DNA from: Halichoerus grypus
Taxonomy: Eukaryota > Chordata > Mammalia > Carnivora > Phocidae
Length of the DNA stretch: 64,000 nt
Assembly: GCF_964656455.1 (NCBI RefSeq)
Contig: NC_135712.1
Span: 95,890,294 to 95,954,293 of the forward strand
Reading direction: 5' to 3'
Each line of letters begins with the position of its first letter. The first letter of the stretch is position 1. A program made the position numbers and the translations under genes. Positions 10,973-23,400 of the stretch are shown piece after piece. The notes under the pieces are model-generated. The model did not search any database, was not told the DNA's origin, and saw nothing but the letters and a program-made list of their open reading frames with translations.

Positions 10973-12834
10973 ATGTGGGTATGTGTATGGGGGGGTGTAT
11001 ATCCCCCTCCTGAGAGAATAGAAAATAGAAAATGGTTTTGAAGAGAACATGCATTAATAGAAAAGCAAAACTCATTTCTATTTTCCCAGTTTGCAGAGAT
11101 CTTTGCAGGGTAAATGAGAAATTCAAGTAATGTTTAGTCAAGGCTCTTTGGCTATAGAAACCCACTATGCTGAAACAGGAAAGAGGATTTATTTGAGGAT
11201 ACAGGGATATTTTGGTTAGCAAGGGAAAAACTGCGACCAGTTTTTAGGAGAGACCAGAACCTAGAAGTGACCAACATCAAGTCTTCAGGACATTATTAAA
11301 TTATTTTCCTTCCTTTTAAAACACTATGGTTTCTCATCTTTGCTTCTCTCTGGGATCCTGATGAACTCATTTGTCCCTGTAGATCGGTGGTTTTGCTGTT
11401 TCATGCATGTGGTTAAATAGGACTCACATAAGTTCCCATGTTTACAAGCCAAGCCACCATCATTTTATCCCAATTCCAAATGCTTAGAATAATCTGATTG
11501 GCCCAATTATGTTAGCTCTCAGAAAAGTGCCTTGTAAACTGGACAAACACTGCCTTTCACTGGAAATGTGATATGTAAATATATCTAACATACTTCTATT
11601 TATCTCTAGGTAACTTAGTTACCCTACCCAGTGTCCCAGCCAATCACTCGGGTAATCACAGTGCCTCATGATTCAGTACATAATCATCACAGTTTTAGTA
11701 ATTGGTGTAAAAACTTTCTTTTTTTTTTTACATATCCTTGTAAGTGACTGCTTTGGTAGAAATCTCCTGGACTGTTCTCCTTATGACACTTGAGGCTCCC
11801 TAAGCAACAGCTACACTGTAATGAAATTTCTTTCTTTGGGCACAAGACTCTAACCTAAATTAATCAAAACCTATATATAAATGGGAGAAAATAACTATGG
11901 ATATATGCAAATCTGCAATGGAAGCATAGAGTTGACTTTTAGCACCACAATCAATTTTTAGAGTAGCATTCTGTCCAGAATGCTCTTTGTCGGAATGCCC
12001 CATCACTGTTGGTAATGTTAGAATGGCACCCAATCACATGCATAAAATGGAAAGCCTAAATGCCACCCCTCCCCTACAGCCTGAGTCAGTAGGACACTCA
12101 CCATCTGGTCTGACATGCAGTGATGTACTGCTCCTGGAACAGCCAAAAAATAGAACTGTTTTCTTAGTACTGAGACCCACTCCCTTTGAATCTTACCTAG
12201 AAGATGCTGAGAAAATGTAACACCTAACCCTTTGGCCATGTACCATGTATTTTATTTCTCTAGTTAATGGGAGTCATTGGAGCTAGAATTCAAGCTCAAC
12301 TGTGTCTTGAAAGTACTGTCTTACATGTGTCTCTATGAAAGTACCCACTTAATTAAAGGGGAAAAAAATAACTTCTATAGGTCCACTCTTGAGACTAGAA
12401 AGTTAGATCTTAATTAGGCTAATTTAGTAACTAGGGCAATATGACATGTGCTGCAGTTATAGTTCTTTTTATAAACAATTCATTTGAAATCCCCATTCTC
12501 AATGCTTATCATGGTTGTACCCAGAAATCATTTCTTCTAGTCTTTAGCAGATCCTAGGGACCTGATTTGATGTTATCAAACTTCCTGCCATCATCTAACA
12601 TAGCTAACAACTGATGTCCTCAAAAGAATACTTTCCCAAATGTTGAAATTGGGTGGCAGTATTAGGAAACAGGATTAAAACCCAACTCCCAAATCTTCTC
12701 CTAGCTACCTACTGCTGCCCTAGATTCAATGTCACCACTAGAACCAGACAAGAGGGTTTGGGTCCCCTGTTATAAACTTCCTCTGACCATACTTTCTCTC
12801 CAAAGGGCCAAAAGTCTGCAAAACCAAGGGGTGT

Positions 12835-12864
12835 GTCCATCCAAAGCTTGTCCATCCAAAGCTT
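12835..12864. repeat. Perfect 15-bp tandem duplication
   Basis: GTCCATCCAAAGCTT occurs twice head to tail. A partial inverse match, CCAAGCTTTGGA, follows at 12,881-12,892. Confidence 0.9.
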
Positions 12865-15800
12865 GGGACTCTCTTCTAGACCAAGCTTTGGATACCTGAA
12901 ATCCCAGAATTCACTTCCCAAAGAGCCCAAGCCTATGTCCAACATTTGTGTGAGGCGTTCCTAGGGTGTGTTCTCTCTAGGAAATATTGCGCAGCTGAAG
13001 GGCCCACACCAGGACTCAAGAAAGGACCAAAGGTCTGGTGTTTGCAGGGACATAGATGGAGCTTGGACTTAACAGGTTGGGATGGGCATGCAACCAGGCC
13101 CCTCCTAGAGTGGGATAGAAGCAGGAGTGGAAGAGAAAGGAATGGGTTACCTCCTTTTGGGCACAAGGGACTGGCTCTCTTGCTGCCAGGTATTATTACA
13201 GAAACCCAATGAATTCAAGAATCTTAAATTCAAACCTGGCCTTTCAGGTTATTATGAGGGTTTATTTAACGAAATAGGAGAATAGACATTTCCTTTAAAT
13301 TCTTGGCTTGATTTATAACTTTTAAATACTTAGACATGTGGTATGTGGGCCTCCATTTGTATTCTTCCCAGGGACTAACAAATGTTAGAGATCAGCATGC
13401 CCAGATCCTTAGAAGTTTCTAGAAAAATGCAAACACTTTATTAATATATGACTTTTTGCCCTAACTCTAACATATTTGTTTGATAGGCTGAGCTGGACAG
13501 GAAGAGATAAAAGCAAAATCCTCTGGCTACTTAAACTGGAATCAGATTAGGCAGAGCAGCTTGTTTATGTCTCTCCCAAGCTCAGAGCTACATTTCATCT
13601 CTTCATATTCAATCTTCAAAAGCTAGAGAAGGTAAATCTAAAGGAATGCCTGACAAAGGAGAATGGAGGAGAAAGGGTTCACTTTAAGACTCAGAGAACA
13701 TCAGACTACCACAATCTATTCTAGGATTCCTGTATCTGAGACCGACCATGGGCCCTGATAAGACATTTCCTCCATCTACACTGGCTTTGATTTCTTAGCG
13801 AAGAGGGACTGAAAATTACCATCAAGATATTACTTGTATTTCTTGGGCATTTATTAGGGTAAAAAACTATAGGTTGAATACTTTCTTCCATGACTCCTTT
13901 TGCTGTTATAATTAAGTCCAGGACAAACATCACTTTCCATCACTTGTTATACATTGGCACCTAGACTTGGCAGGCCAAATATACAACTGAAGTTAAGATT
14001 ATTGTGCAGAGAACAGACTGAGAAGTGCTCTCGAGCAGTGCCCTTTAGAGAATCATGCTTTGATGAGGTCAGTGTGTACCCAGGTGCGCCCTAACTTACG
14101 CAAACACAGCCTTCAATGACACACCAGCAGAGACACGACCGCTCTTTCACAGAATTCAAGTAGCAGCATGAATGATAAAAATGCAAATTTCTTATTATCC
14201 TTCATCTGATAAATTAATCCTGCAGTTGTTTTTTTTTTTTTATTATTGTTAAACCTCTAGGTATCTCACTATTCATGGAATTTTATGACACCTAGTCTGA
14301 GGGTACAGATCAGCTGTCAGTACAGTTTATAATGTCAATATCGTTCGCCCCCGATCTTCCGATCAGCTGCCATGTTTTCTGGCAGGTCGAAATGTGGGAG
14401 CATTAGCCATATGGTCCGTCTTCAAGCTTGATGTTATATCCAGCTATGCGACAATGTAAGTGCTCATAAAGCCTAACCTTTGCAGGGTTCATCCTGTGTG
14501 TAAGTGGGTTAGCTGGCTGCCTCTGAGGCATGATTTTGGAGGCAGCAAACCCTCCCTATTCCTGATATTTTTAAACATCGGCTCTGCACCTACCATTGTA
14601 TTAAAAACGCTTGCTAAATGCTAGAGCTAGAAAGACATAGTCTTTGCTTTCCAGGTCATTAGTGCTATAAAAGTGGCAGACACGGTCGACTTGCCAAGGT
14701 GTGCAGAATTCTTGTAGGAAAGGTGCTCCTTGTCATTGAGTAACTAGGTCTCTTTGCTGCCTGTGTTAAAAAATGCAAACATGGAGGATAAAACTCACTG
14801 GTTTATTAATATCTGTATTAGTTAGGTAAAGGCTAAAAAGTAGGTCCCAAACATAGTGGCTTTACAACATCTGTCAATTCTTAGGAAATGTCTTCATCTG
14901 CATGATCAAAGCTACATTGCTGATATGTCCAAATTCTGTCTGGCTCAAGGCAAGGGAAAAGAGCACATGTTGGGGGCAAGCAATTTTCTTTTAAACCAGT
15001 GAAATAGAAATTGCACTTACCACTTCCTCTCATATTTTCTTGGTAATAACTAAGTCACATCCCAGAGACAGCAGCAAAGGAGGCTAGAAAATGTAGTTTT
15101 AGCTGGGTAGTCCCCATACCCAGTTTGGATTCTATCCTATGGAAAAATAGGAGTATGGATTTCGATAGACAACTAGCAGTCTCTACAACAGAATCGTTCA
15201 AAACAAACATGTTCTGCATAGTCCACTCAATAAAGTAGCTATTGCTTTAGTAAAATCTTGAAGTTATGGGATGTAGAACAGGAATATTTTTAATAAGGAT
15301 TCTGCAGGCTAGTTGGGCCTGATTGTGAATTGAGTGTGGAGATGAGACTATGGTTGCCTAAGATAAGCTTAGAAACACTATGAGGGATCCCCTTGGAACG
15401 TAGGGGAGATGGTAGTAGAAAAAGGTCAAGATCTTCCCAGAGCTGTCTGCCAGCACATCGGTAATTATGATACTCACATATTCACTTTTCGCAAACCATA
15501 TTATACCTGTACTTGCCTCTCTGACTGGAAAAGTCATATAACTATGGACATTACCATTGGGCATTTCTATATATATAGATAATTGTTTTAGCATTAATAT
15601 CAGAAAAAATCATTTTAAATTAATGTATTCACACTTGAGAGATTTCATGCCTTTTTTCCCCCCTTTTGATATCCTTATTTGGATTTTGTAAGAAAACTTT
15701 AAAATAGATAATGAAGATCATTAGCATATATTTATACGTAGTCATTTAAGATTTTTGAAAAGCTTGTTGTTGTGGGATTTGGTAGTTCTGTGATGATCTG

Positions 15801-16859
15801 GCGCCACCCAGCAGACCAAGTGAACATTGACTTTGTTACCTTCTCACAACACAGGGCTGACAGGAAAGCATTCCTGGTGGCGGACTGAGGCAAGCTTCTG
15901 CCAAAACAGCCTGTCCTCCCCGTTCCTGGGTCACTAGGCAGTCAGGCCATTCAGAAGCTACTAGAAGAGAAAACATCTTTTGAATTAGATTCTTATTTTT
16001 TAAATGCCAATTTCTACACGCAAAATTAGGATTTTTCCACTTTGTACAATTTCCATTTTCCCCTTCTTTTCAGGAATAAAGTTGGGATTTGGCTCTTTAT
16101 TGCCACTCCTTTTAGTCCTTCCCACTCCCTTCACCTTCATTTCTAGAGATCACAGTGCAGATCTGAGAGAATTCACTAATGCAGCCTGAATTGTAAGACA
16201 TTTTCCGAGATGTATGCATGGTGCTCAAATCGGGGTTAGCTTAAGGAGAAACATTTTATTTACGGAACTGTAATTTAGATTTCCCTATTATTTACCTCTT
16301 TTCCACACACTCTTTCAATCTCATGAGTTCCCTGGAGAGTATCTCCATTGTATAAATTACAAAGAAAGGTGTATTAAACCTTTCTACTTTTTGTGAAAAA
16401 TATAAGTAAGCTTCTGCCCAAATTGCCTTCAAGTGTTTATTGCATTCTTCTTTGTAAATGTATGCCTTTTCTAGACCCTTCACACAGACAGCACCGTTGA
16501 TCAAAAACATAGTAGTAAGGGTTAATTATCTCCGAAGATGTCATTTAGGTTGAAAATCAACATAACAAAAGAAGCTATGATAATCTCTCCAGTTGGGAAG
16601 AGTTTATTGGTCACTGAAATTGAAGAAAGTGCCGCCTGCATCTTTCTTACAGCTCATCGTAGACTTTTTAATTATTGGTGACACCAGTTATTGATTTCAA
16701 GTCAGGAGTTCCTATTCAGCTTAAAAGTCAAGATCCCTGAAAGAATAACCTATCTTAACTTTTTCTTCACCTGCATTTCTCATTCAGTCTTCCAATGAGT
16801 GCAGTCAGGTTTCCATCCCTTCTCTTCATGGAAGTCCTTCTGTTAGAGCGGGGAGAAAT

Positions 16860-17620
16860 CTTCCATTCTCTGAATGCAAGGAACGTACTTCAGTCTTCAC
16901 TTTCTTGTAGCATTTACCTCCTCTGGCTGCTATCCTCTTCTTGAATTCATCTCTCTTCTTGGTTTTCTTGACCAGCTTTTTCTGATTATCATCCTATCCT
17001 TTCCTTCTTTTTTTCCATGGCAGTTTCCTCTTCCTCCGTCCACCCTTTCTGAGACAGAGTTCAAGGTCTGTATATGGCCTTATACTTGTCTCTTGGGATC
17101 TTTCAACCATCCAATGACACCAGTCACTGCGATCGTCTCTAACCTGACCTCTTTGCTGTCCTCAGACCCATCTATTCAGTTGCTGACTGGACACTTCCAA
17201 CAATGTCTCACAGACATCACAACAGTATCCAAAGCGAACTCATTGCCTTTCCTCTCAGTTGTGATTCTCCTCCTTCACACTATTTTGATGAAAAGCATCC
17301 ATCCAGTCTCCCAGCAAGGATCCCTGAAGATTCTAGGAGTCTTCCTATTGCCACCCCTCACTTGTACCAAGCATCCAAGAAGTGACCAGTTTCTATGAAT
17401 TTTAGAAACTAAATATATCTCCAGTTTATTAGCTTTTCTCTACTCCCACTTCTTTCCTCATTAATTCAGGCCATCATCATCTCTTACTCATCACTGTAAG
17501 AATTACTAATTAATAGTCTCTCTGTCTCTATCTATATTATCTTCCTCCCTTCAAAACTTCTTTGACAATTCCACCAGAGTGAAAAATGCAAATCTGATCT
17601 TATTAGTTCCATATTAAAAA
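16860..17620. repeat. L2-type ancient LINE fragment (probable)
   Basis: Pyrimidine-rich text with 'cttcctattgccacccctcac', 'caggccatcatcatctcttac', 'ccaccagagtgaaaaatgcaaatctgatc' resembles the common L2-type wording. The 174-codon frame at 16,874-17,398 lies wholly inside it and is read as chance. Confidence 0.45.
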
Positions 17621-17800
17621 GAGTTGTTTTATTATTTATTGGCAGAAGGATGTTTTAATTTCCTACCATAATTATAAATTCATCCATTTCTTTTTGCAAA
17701 AATGTTAAAGTCTCCTGTGAATTTGTCTATATTTTGTTTGTTTCTGTAAAGTTTTGCTTTACTTACTTTTAAGTTCCACTATTAGGAGCATGCACGTTTA

Positions 17801-17991
17801 TTTTATTTTATTTTTTTTAAGATTTTGTTTATTTGAGAGAGAGAGCACAAGCGGGCAGAAGGACAGAGGGAGAGGAAGAAACAGACTCACCACTGAGTAG
17901 GGAGCCCAATACAGGGCTCCATCCCAGGACCCTGGGATCATGACCTGAGCCGAAGGCAGACGCTTAATTAACTAAGCCACCCAGGCGCCCC
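17801..17991 (-). mobile_element. CAN-SINE
   Basis: Reverse-strand copy ending 'aagccacccaggcgcccc'. The flanks 'aggagcatgcacgttta' (about 17,784) and 'gggagcaagcacattta' (about 17,993) look like a worn target duplication. Confidence 0.93.
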
Positions 17992-18421
17992 TGGGAGCAA
18001 GCACATTTAGACAAATTAGGTAACTTTGGTTAATTGACCTAGTTATCATTATGAAAATCTCTATCTCTGGTAATTCCCTTTGTTTTGGAGTGTACATTAT
18101 CGGATATAAATATAGTCATACCAACTTTCTTCCTATTGGGTTGTGCGTGGTATGTCTTTTCCATCCTTTTACTTTCAACCTATCCATGTTGCATTTAAAA
18201 TGCAATTCTTGTAGAGATCATATATTAGTATTAGTAATTATGTTTTAACTATTACTAATTATTATTAGTAATCATTTTTAATATCACTTTTTCTTTGGCA
18301 TGTTTTTTTCATGCCAAAACTATTGATATGGTTTGCTTGATGTTTAACATCTTTTATTTTCCATTTGTTCTTTCTGTTTTTACTTTGATCTTACTTTCCT
18401 GCTTTAAAAAGAAACTAATCT

Positions 18422-18713
18422 AGGGGGTGCCTAGGTGGAACCTTCACTTCCATTTTTCTCAGTAAATTTAGGATGGGGTAGAGAGGATTTGTTGTGTTGA
18501 GCAAATTATTGTATCGATAGCCTTTCAGACTCCAAAATGTCCCATCTGCCTCCACCATTGCCAGTAGCTCAGATGGGTTAAGCATCTGCCTTTGGCTCAG
18601 GTCATGATCCCAGGGTCCTGAGCAGGGAGCCTGATTCTCCCTCTCCATCTGCCCCTCCTCCCCCACTCATGTTCTCTCTCTCTCAAATAAATAAATAATA
18701 AAATCTTTAAAAA
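18422..18713 (+). mobile_element. CAN-SINE split by a 130-bp duplicated insert
   Basis: The head GGGGGTGCCTAGGTGG stops at about 18,438. Unrelated sequence fills 18,441-18,570, then the SINE resumes with 'agatgggttaagcatctgcc' through (TC)n to 'aaataaataaataataaaatcttt'. The worn flanks 'aaactaatct' and 'aaattaatcc' suggest the original target duplication. The insert is a near-exact copy of 20,239-20,368, listed separately. Confidence 0.9.
18441..18570 (+). repeat. 130-bp templated duplication inside the SINE (acceptor copy)
   Basis: Base-by-base reading shows 129 of 130 positions identical to 20,239-20,368, same orientation, no gaps. The only difference is C at 18,515 against T at 20,313. 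Because it breaks an otherwise continuous SINE, this is the derived copy and the 20.2-kb site is the source. The right junction shares CTC between donor end and SINE. Confidence 0.93.
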
Positions 18714-18825
18714 AAATTAATCCAGTATATTTTGTGTTCTATTTTATCTAATCTGCTGGATTTTTATTTTATTTTTTATTTTTAAGCAGTTGCTCTAGGT
18801 TTACACCTTTAACCCATCATATTCT

Positions 18826-19022
18826 TTTTTTTTTTTTTAAGATTTTATTTATTTATTTGACAGAGAGATAGCACAAGTAGGCAGAGAGGCAGGCAGAGGG
18901 AAAGGGAGAAGCAGGCCCTCCGCTGAGCAAGGAGCCCGATGTGGGGCTCGATCCCAGGACCCTGGGATCATAACCTGAGCTGAAGGCAGCCGCTTAACTG
19001 ACTGAGCCACCCAGGTGCCCCA
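18826..19022 (-). mobile_element. CAN-SINE with 15-bp target duplication
   Basis: Reverse copy with 'ctcgatcccaggaccctggg' and head 'gagccacccaggtgcccc'. AACCCATCATATTCT (18,811-18,825) and AACCTATCATATTCT (19,023-19,037) flank it, with one mismatch. Confidence 0.95.
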
Positions 19023-20238
19023 AACCTATCATATTCTACCTTAAATTAATGTTATTTCACTTCATGTATAATGTAGGAAGCTCACCAAATTATAATCCAT
19101 CTATCCCCATTTTGTCATTCTTACAATTCTTATGTATATTACCATTACATTTTATAAATCCCATAATATAAATGTTGTTTTTGCTTTAAGTAGTCAGATG
19201 TTTTTCAAAAAAAATCAGAGGAGGAAAAATAATTAGAGGCATATTTATCTCTTTATTTCCCATTTTCAACATTCTTCAATTCTTTCTGCAGATCTGAATT
19301 TCCAAATGGTATCATTTCTCTTCAGACTGAAGAACTTCTTTTAGCATTTCTTGCAGTGCAGGTCTGATGGCAAGAAATTCTCTCAGCTTTCATTTATTAT
19401 GCATTTATTTATCTAAAAATGTGTGTGATTTACCTTCATTTTTGAAGGCTATTTTTGCTAGCTATAGGATTCTAAGCTGATTTTATATTCTGGTTGTTTT
19501 ATTTTAGTACCTTAAAGATATCAATCCATTGTGTCAGCCTTGCAGTCCTTTTAATGAGATTGTTAGTTCTCTGTGTGTGTTATACATTTTACTCCGGCTC
19601 CTTTTACAATTTTTTCTCTTTACACTGGGCTTTCAATGGTGTGACAGTGATATGCCTAGGTGTACTTTCTATGAATTTATTATATTTGAGATTCACTGAA
19701 CTTCAAGGGTTTTTAGTTTATGTATTTTTAAACATATGAGGAAACATTTCAGTCATCATTTTGTAAGGTTTTTCTGTCCTGCCCCATTCTCTCTTTCTTA
19801 TCATTCTGGGACTCCAATTACATGTATATTTGACTACTTGATATTGTTCCACAAGTCAACTAATGCTTCTGTTTGGTATATTTTTTGTCTTTTCTTTTCT
19901 TTCTATGCTTTACTTTTCAGAAAGGTGAGAATTGAAAAATAATACTATTTTTTTTCCCCTCCAGAAACTTTCTTCTCTCAGCTGTTGGCTATAGTGAGGA
20001 GATCATTATTCACATTTCAGCAAGAGTTCATTTGACTGGGACTGAGATGCAGCTCACTTCTGGTTAGTGCAAGCCTCAACCTCCAGTTTCCTAAGGAATG
20101 GCTAGTCCCTTTGTTCTTACCAGGATTTGATGTGGGATTTCATGTACTCCCTTTTGGATTCCTCAATTTCAGGCATAGGGAAAATGTGGGAGATGGGCCA
20201 GACGGGATGGTATATTTTCTTTCAGTTTATCAGTCCTG

Positions 20239-20368
20239 CCTTCACTTCCATTTTTCTCAGTAAATTTAGGATGGGGTAGAGAGGATTTGTTGTGTTGAGC
20301 AAATTATTGTATTGATAGCCTTTCAGACTCCAAAATGTCCCATCTGCCTCCACCATTGCCAGTAGCTC
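20239..20368 (+). repeat. 130-bp source copy of the SINE-internal duplication
   Basis: Lies in continuous sequence downstream of the old antisense L1, starting CCTTCACTTCC and ending CCAGTAGCTC. The same 130 bp occur in the SINE 1.8 kb upstream. Confidence 0.93.
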
Positions 20369-20430
20369 CGTTGGCTTTGTGTCCACCCAGTTAAGTTCTG
20401 GGTCTTGAGAAGCCATCTGCTCTTCCCGCA

Positions 20431-23400
20431 TCCAATCCTCCAGGGCTCACTCTTCTCTTATGAAGGACTCCTGTCTCTGGAAATCAGTTCATCAAGACTT
20501 TCATGTTTCCACTGTTTTTTGATAGGCCCACAGAAGTGTGATTTTTATATCATCCATATTTTTTGGTGTTTCCATGGGAGCTAAGGTCTTCTATGTCCTA
20601 CTTGTAAGCAGAAAGTCCCTAGAGAACTTTTAATTTTTTTTGAGACTCTATTCAAGTGTTACCTCTTAGAAGTCTTTGCAGAACTTCTCATTTGAAACTA
20701 ATTCTTCTATTGTGACTCCTATATTCAATCCTATATTATCAGCTGTGATTCTTCAGAGTTCCTAGTTGTTTATAGGATTTACCCCTCTATAAGATCATAA
20801 AATATTCGAGTCTATGGCCACATTTTGTTTATCCATTTAATGTCAATAAATAGTGTAGATTTTGCCTCACAGTAGATACATAATACAAGTTTGTTGAATA
20901 TACAATATGTTCTATAGCTTCCCTGACCTTGAATACACTGGGGTTTTGTTGTTGTTTGTTTGTTTTTTGTTGTTTTTCCCATCAGATGAAATTCTCTTCC
21001 TTTCCTTTACCTAGGAAACTCCAGCTTATGCTCCAACATCCAGCTCAATCTCTTTTTAGTCAGACTTTCTTGATCTTCTTTAAGAGCACTTCCCACAATG
21101 TATGGTAATTTTCATTATGTCCTCATCTCCAGCCCCAGAGTGCAAGCTACAGAAGATAGTAGAAGGACATAACTTAGGGTGGTTGAAAGAACATTGGCTT
21201 CAGTTTCAGATGAACTGGGATTTACATGGACCGGGTTTGTACTTCGTTAGTTTGGAAATCTTCAGCTAGTTTCTTGAGCTTTCTGAAACTGCCCATGTAC
21301 AATGCCTGACATGTAATTGGCACTCTATAAATGGCACTTATTATCACTGTGTGGTATTAACAAAATATTTGTTACAAAGTATTTGCAAAATATTGAGTGA
21401 GTGAGTGAATGAACGATAGCTGTAGCGATTTCATTAAACTTTCAACAGCTTTAGCTTTTTCTTGGATTATCTCTGTAAACTATTTCTTTCTTGTATCTGA
21501 GATTTGCTCATTTTCATCAGTTTAGCAGTGGCTCTCAATGAACTGTTCCTAGATAGGTTTTGAATGAAATCAAGTTGGCCTGTGATAACACCCTGCCTAT
21601 TTAAGAAAAATGTATTTATAATGTCTTACATCCTCAAAATTTGCAAGTATCAGATGTCTAAAATTAAACCCTTTTTCATGTGCTATCATAATTCCTTAGA
21701 CAAAAAAAGAAGAGTTTGTAGTAAACACCAACCAGTCGTGATAATAAATGCTCATTAAATCTTTATCTAATTGATATGTACATATTTCATAATAAATTCA
21801 CTAGGTGTAGAAAACATGTTCTAGCTAATACAACATACACATCACAATTTACGGCCTATAGTTTTAAAGTTCATAAAAATCCAGACCAAATATTTTTCTG
21901 AAGGATGGGGGATTTTTTATTTTCCATAGTAAAAGCATATTATTGACTATGTTATCCAGTTCTTCAGAGAATCTTATTTTTTTATGTTTGTTGTAGACTG
22001 ACAATAGTATATTTGGCATTTCAAGAAAAAATTAATTTGCATTTCTCAGTTATAGTCATTTCTTCTCACTGTGATAAAATATTGAAAAGGAAAAAAAGAA
22101 AAACCAGTAAGACATCCTGACACATCTATACATTTCTGAAACATAAACAAAATGAAGAATTTGAGAATCCACAAATCAATTTTTCACTGTAGATATTCAT
22201 TATCTGCTATCTTGCTTGACTAAACAGCTCTATGACTGAACAAGAATTAGAGCTTATTCATTTTTTTCCCCTTCTTGTAGCACATTCATGAAACAAAATG
22301 CCAGGATGAAATCGGCACAGTACCAACTTTTTCTCCTGTACGTCAGGATGCTATCAGCCCAAACGTACTTTGTTTCTTTTCTCTCCAACCCCTGTGCCGG
22401 ATTTTCCTCATCTGCAATTTGCAATTTGCTGAGCCTAAACTCTTCTCATTTTACATGCAACACAATTTTTTTTTTTTCCAGTGAGTTTGAGTTTAGTATT
22501 TTGAAAACCACATAAGATTTCCCCCTCCCACCGCCCCCCTCCTCACACCACCACCAAACACTGCTGATTCAGCAGGGCATTTTTCCTCTTGAAAGGCAAA
22601 GCCATTTCTAGTGAAAGTTCTCCTAAAGATGATTTGTTTTTTCTTAGCCTTATAAGTTTTGTCATCGTCTGCATTTCTTTTAGCATAAAAAGCTCCCTCC
22701 TCCCTTTCCCTTTTATTTATTGGCTGCTGTACTAACAATAGTTTTCCTGGAAGCAGGGACATTTCTTTCCTTCTGACTTCTTGCTGGTCAACACAGCTCT
22801 CCACTTTGACATGTTACATTTGGGAATAAAATATTAATATATGAGGCTAGGTGGTGTTTCAAGGAAGATAAAGTAAGGAAATAACAGATATTTGATCATT
22901 TTCCTATGACATGGAAAAGTGTGTATGTGTACATTTGTTGTAATGGGATAGGGAGTAATTTATTTATTTTTAAAAGAGCTCTTTTTGGTAAATGCTCTTT
23001 TAAAATAGCCATCCATATAGTCCATGTAGGGTGACTTGTGCATCTTTGCAAACCTAAGGCAATCTCTTCCTTAAGCAAATGAAATTTAGCAATTCAATTG
23101 GTGGCTGAAAAAAAAAAAAAAAATCCTGAAAAATGCAAAGGAATTGAAACCAGGGAACACAAGTGAGAAGTAGAAGCCGGTTATGGAAAGGAGCCAGATT
23201 TCTACCACTGAGAAATCTCTGTGCTTAACTAATATCTCATCAGTTCTGCAAGCCAGTAGCCTAGTTTTTCATGTTTATAAATGAGATACTCAAGGATTTA
23301 ATGATCAGGAAAGAAAAAAAAAGTTAAACTGTTATGTTTAGCATATGAGGCTAGGGCATAGTTCCTTTCTCCCTGGTCTTTACAATAACAACAACCAGAT

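Larger units (their letters stand above)
9743..16859. other. Long intergenic stretch, largely unassigned
   Basis: Seven kilobases with no CAN-SINE and no recognisable exon. I note a (GT)n microsatellite at 10,940-10,972, a T-run at 14,227-14,242 and fragments of old repeats at about 11,140-11,290 and 14,810-14,960 that I cannot name. None of the short frames in it is convincing as a gene. Confidence 0.5.
17630..19990 (-). mobile_element. Old L1 (L1M) antisense, interrupted by three CAN-SINEs
   Basis: Recognisable antisense ORF2-region text includes 'tatctctggtaattccctttg', 'ggatataaatatagtcatacc' and 'tcttttccatccttttactttcaacc'. Further on come 'actgaagaacttcttttagcatttcttgc' and 'ttcatttttgaaggctattttt'. 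SINEs at 17,801-17,991, 18,422-18,713 and 18,826-19,022 are younger insertions. No intact frame remains. The right limit is uncertain and may reach about 20.5 kb. Confidence 0.65.

Noticed and set aside
16874..17398. Longest open frame in the window (174 codons, plus strand)
   Set aside because: It lies in L2-type pyrimidine-rich repeat text, has no known domain, no fitting splice or promoter context, and a second overlapping frame is open too.
18415..20431. Two minus-strand frames sharing 39 nearly identical residues
   Set aside because: The similarity is just the 130-bp duplicated DNA; the frames run into SINE sequence or stop around it, with no sign of a gene.
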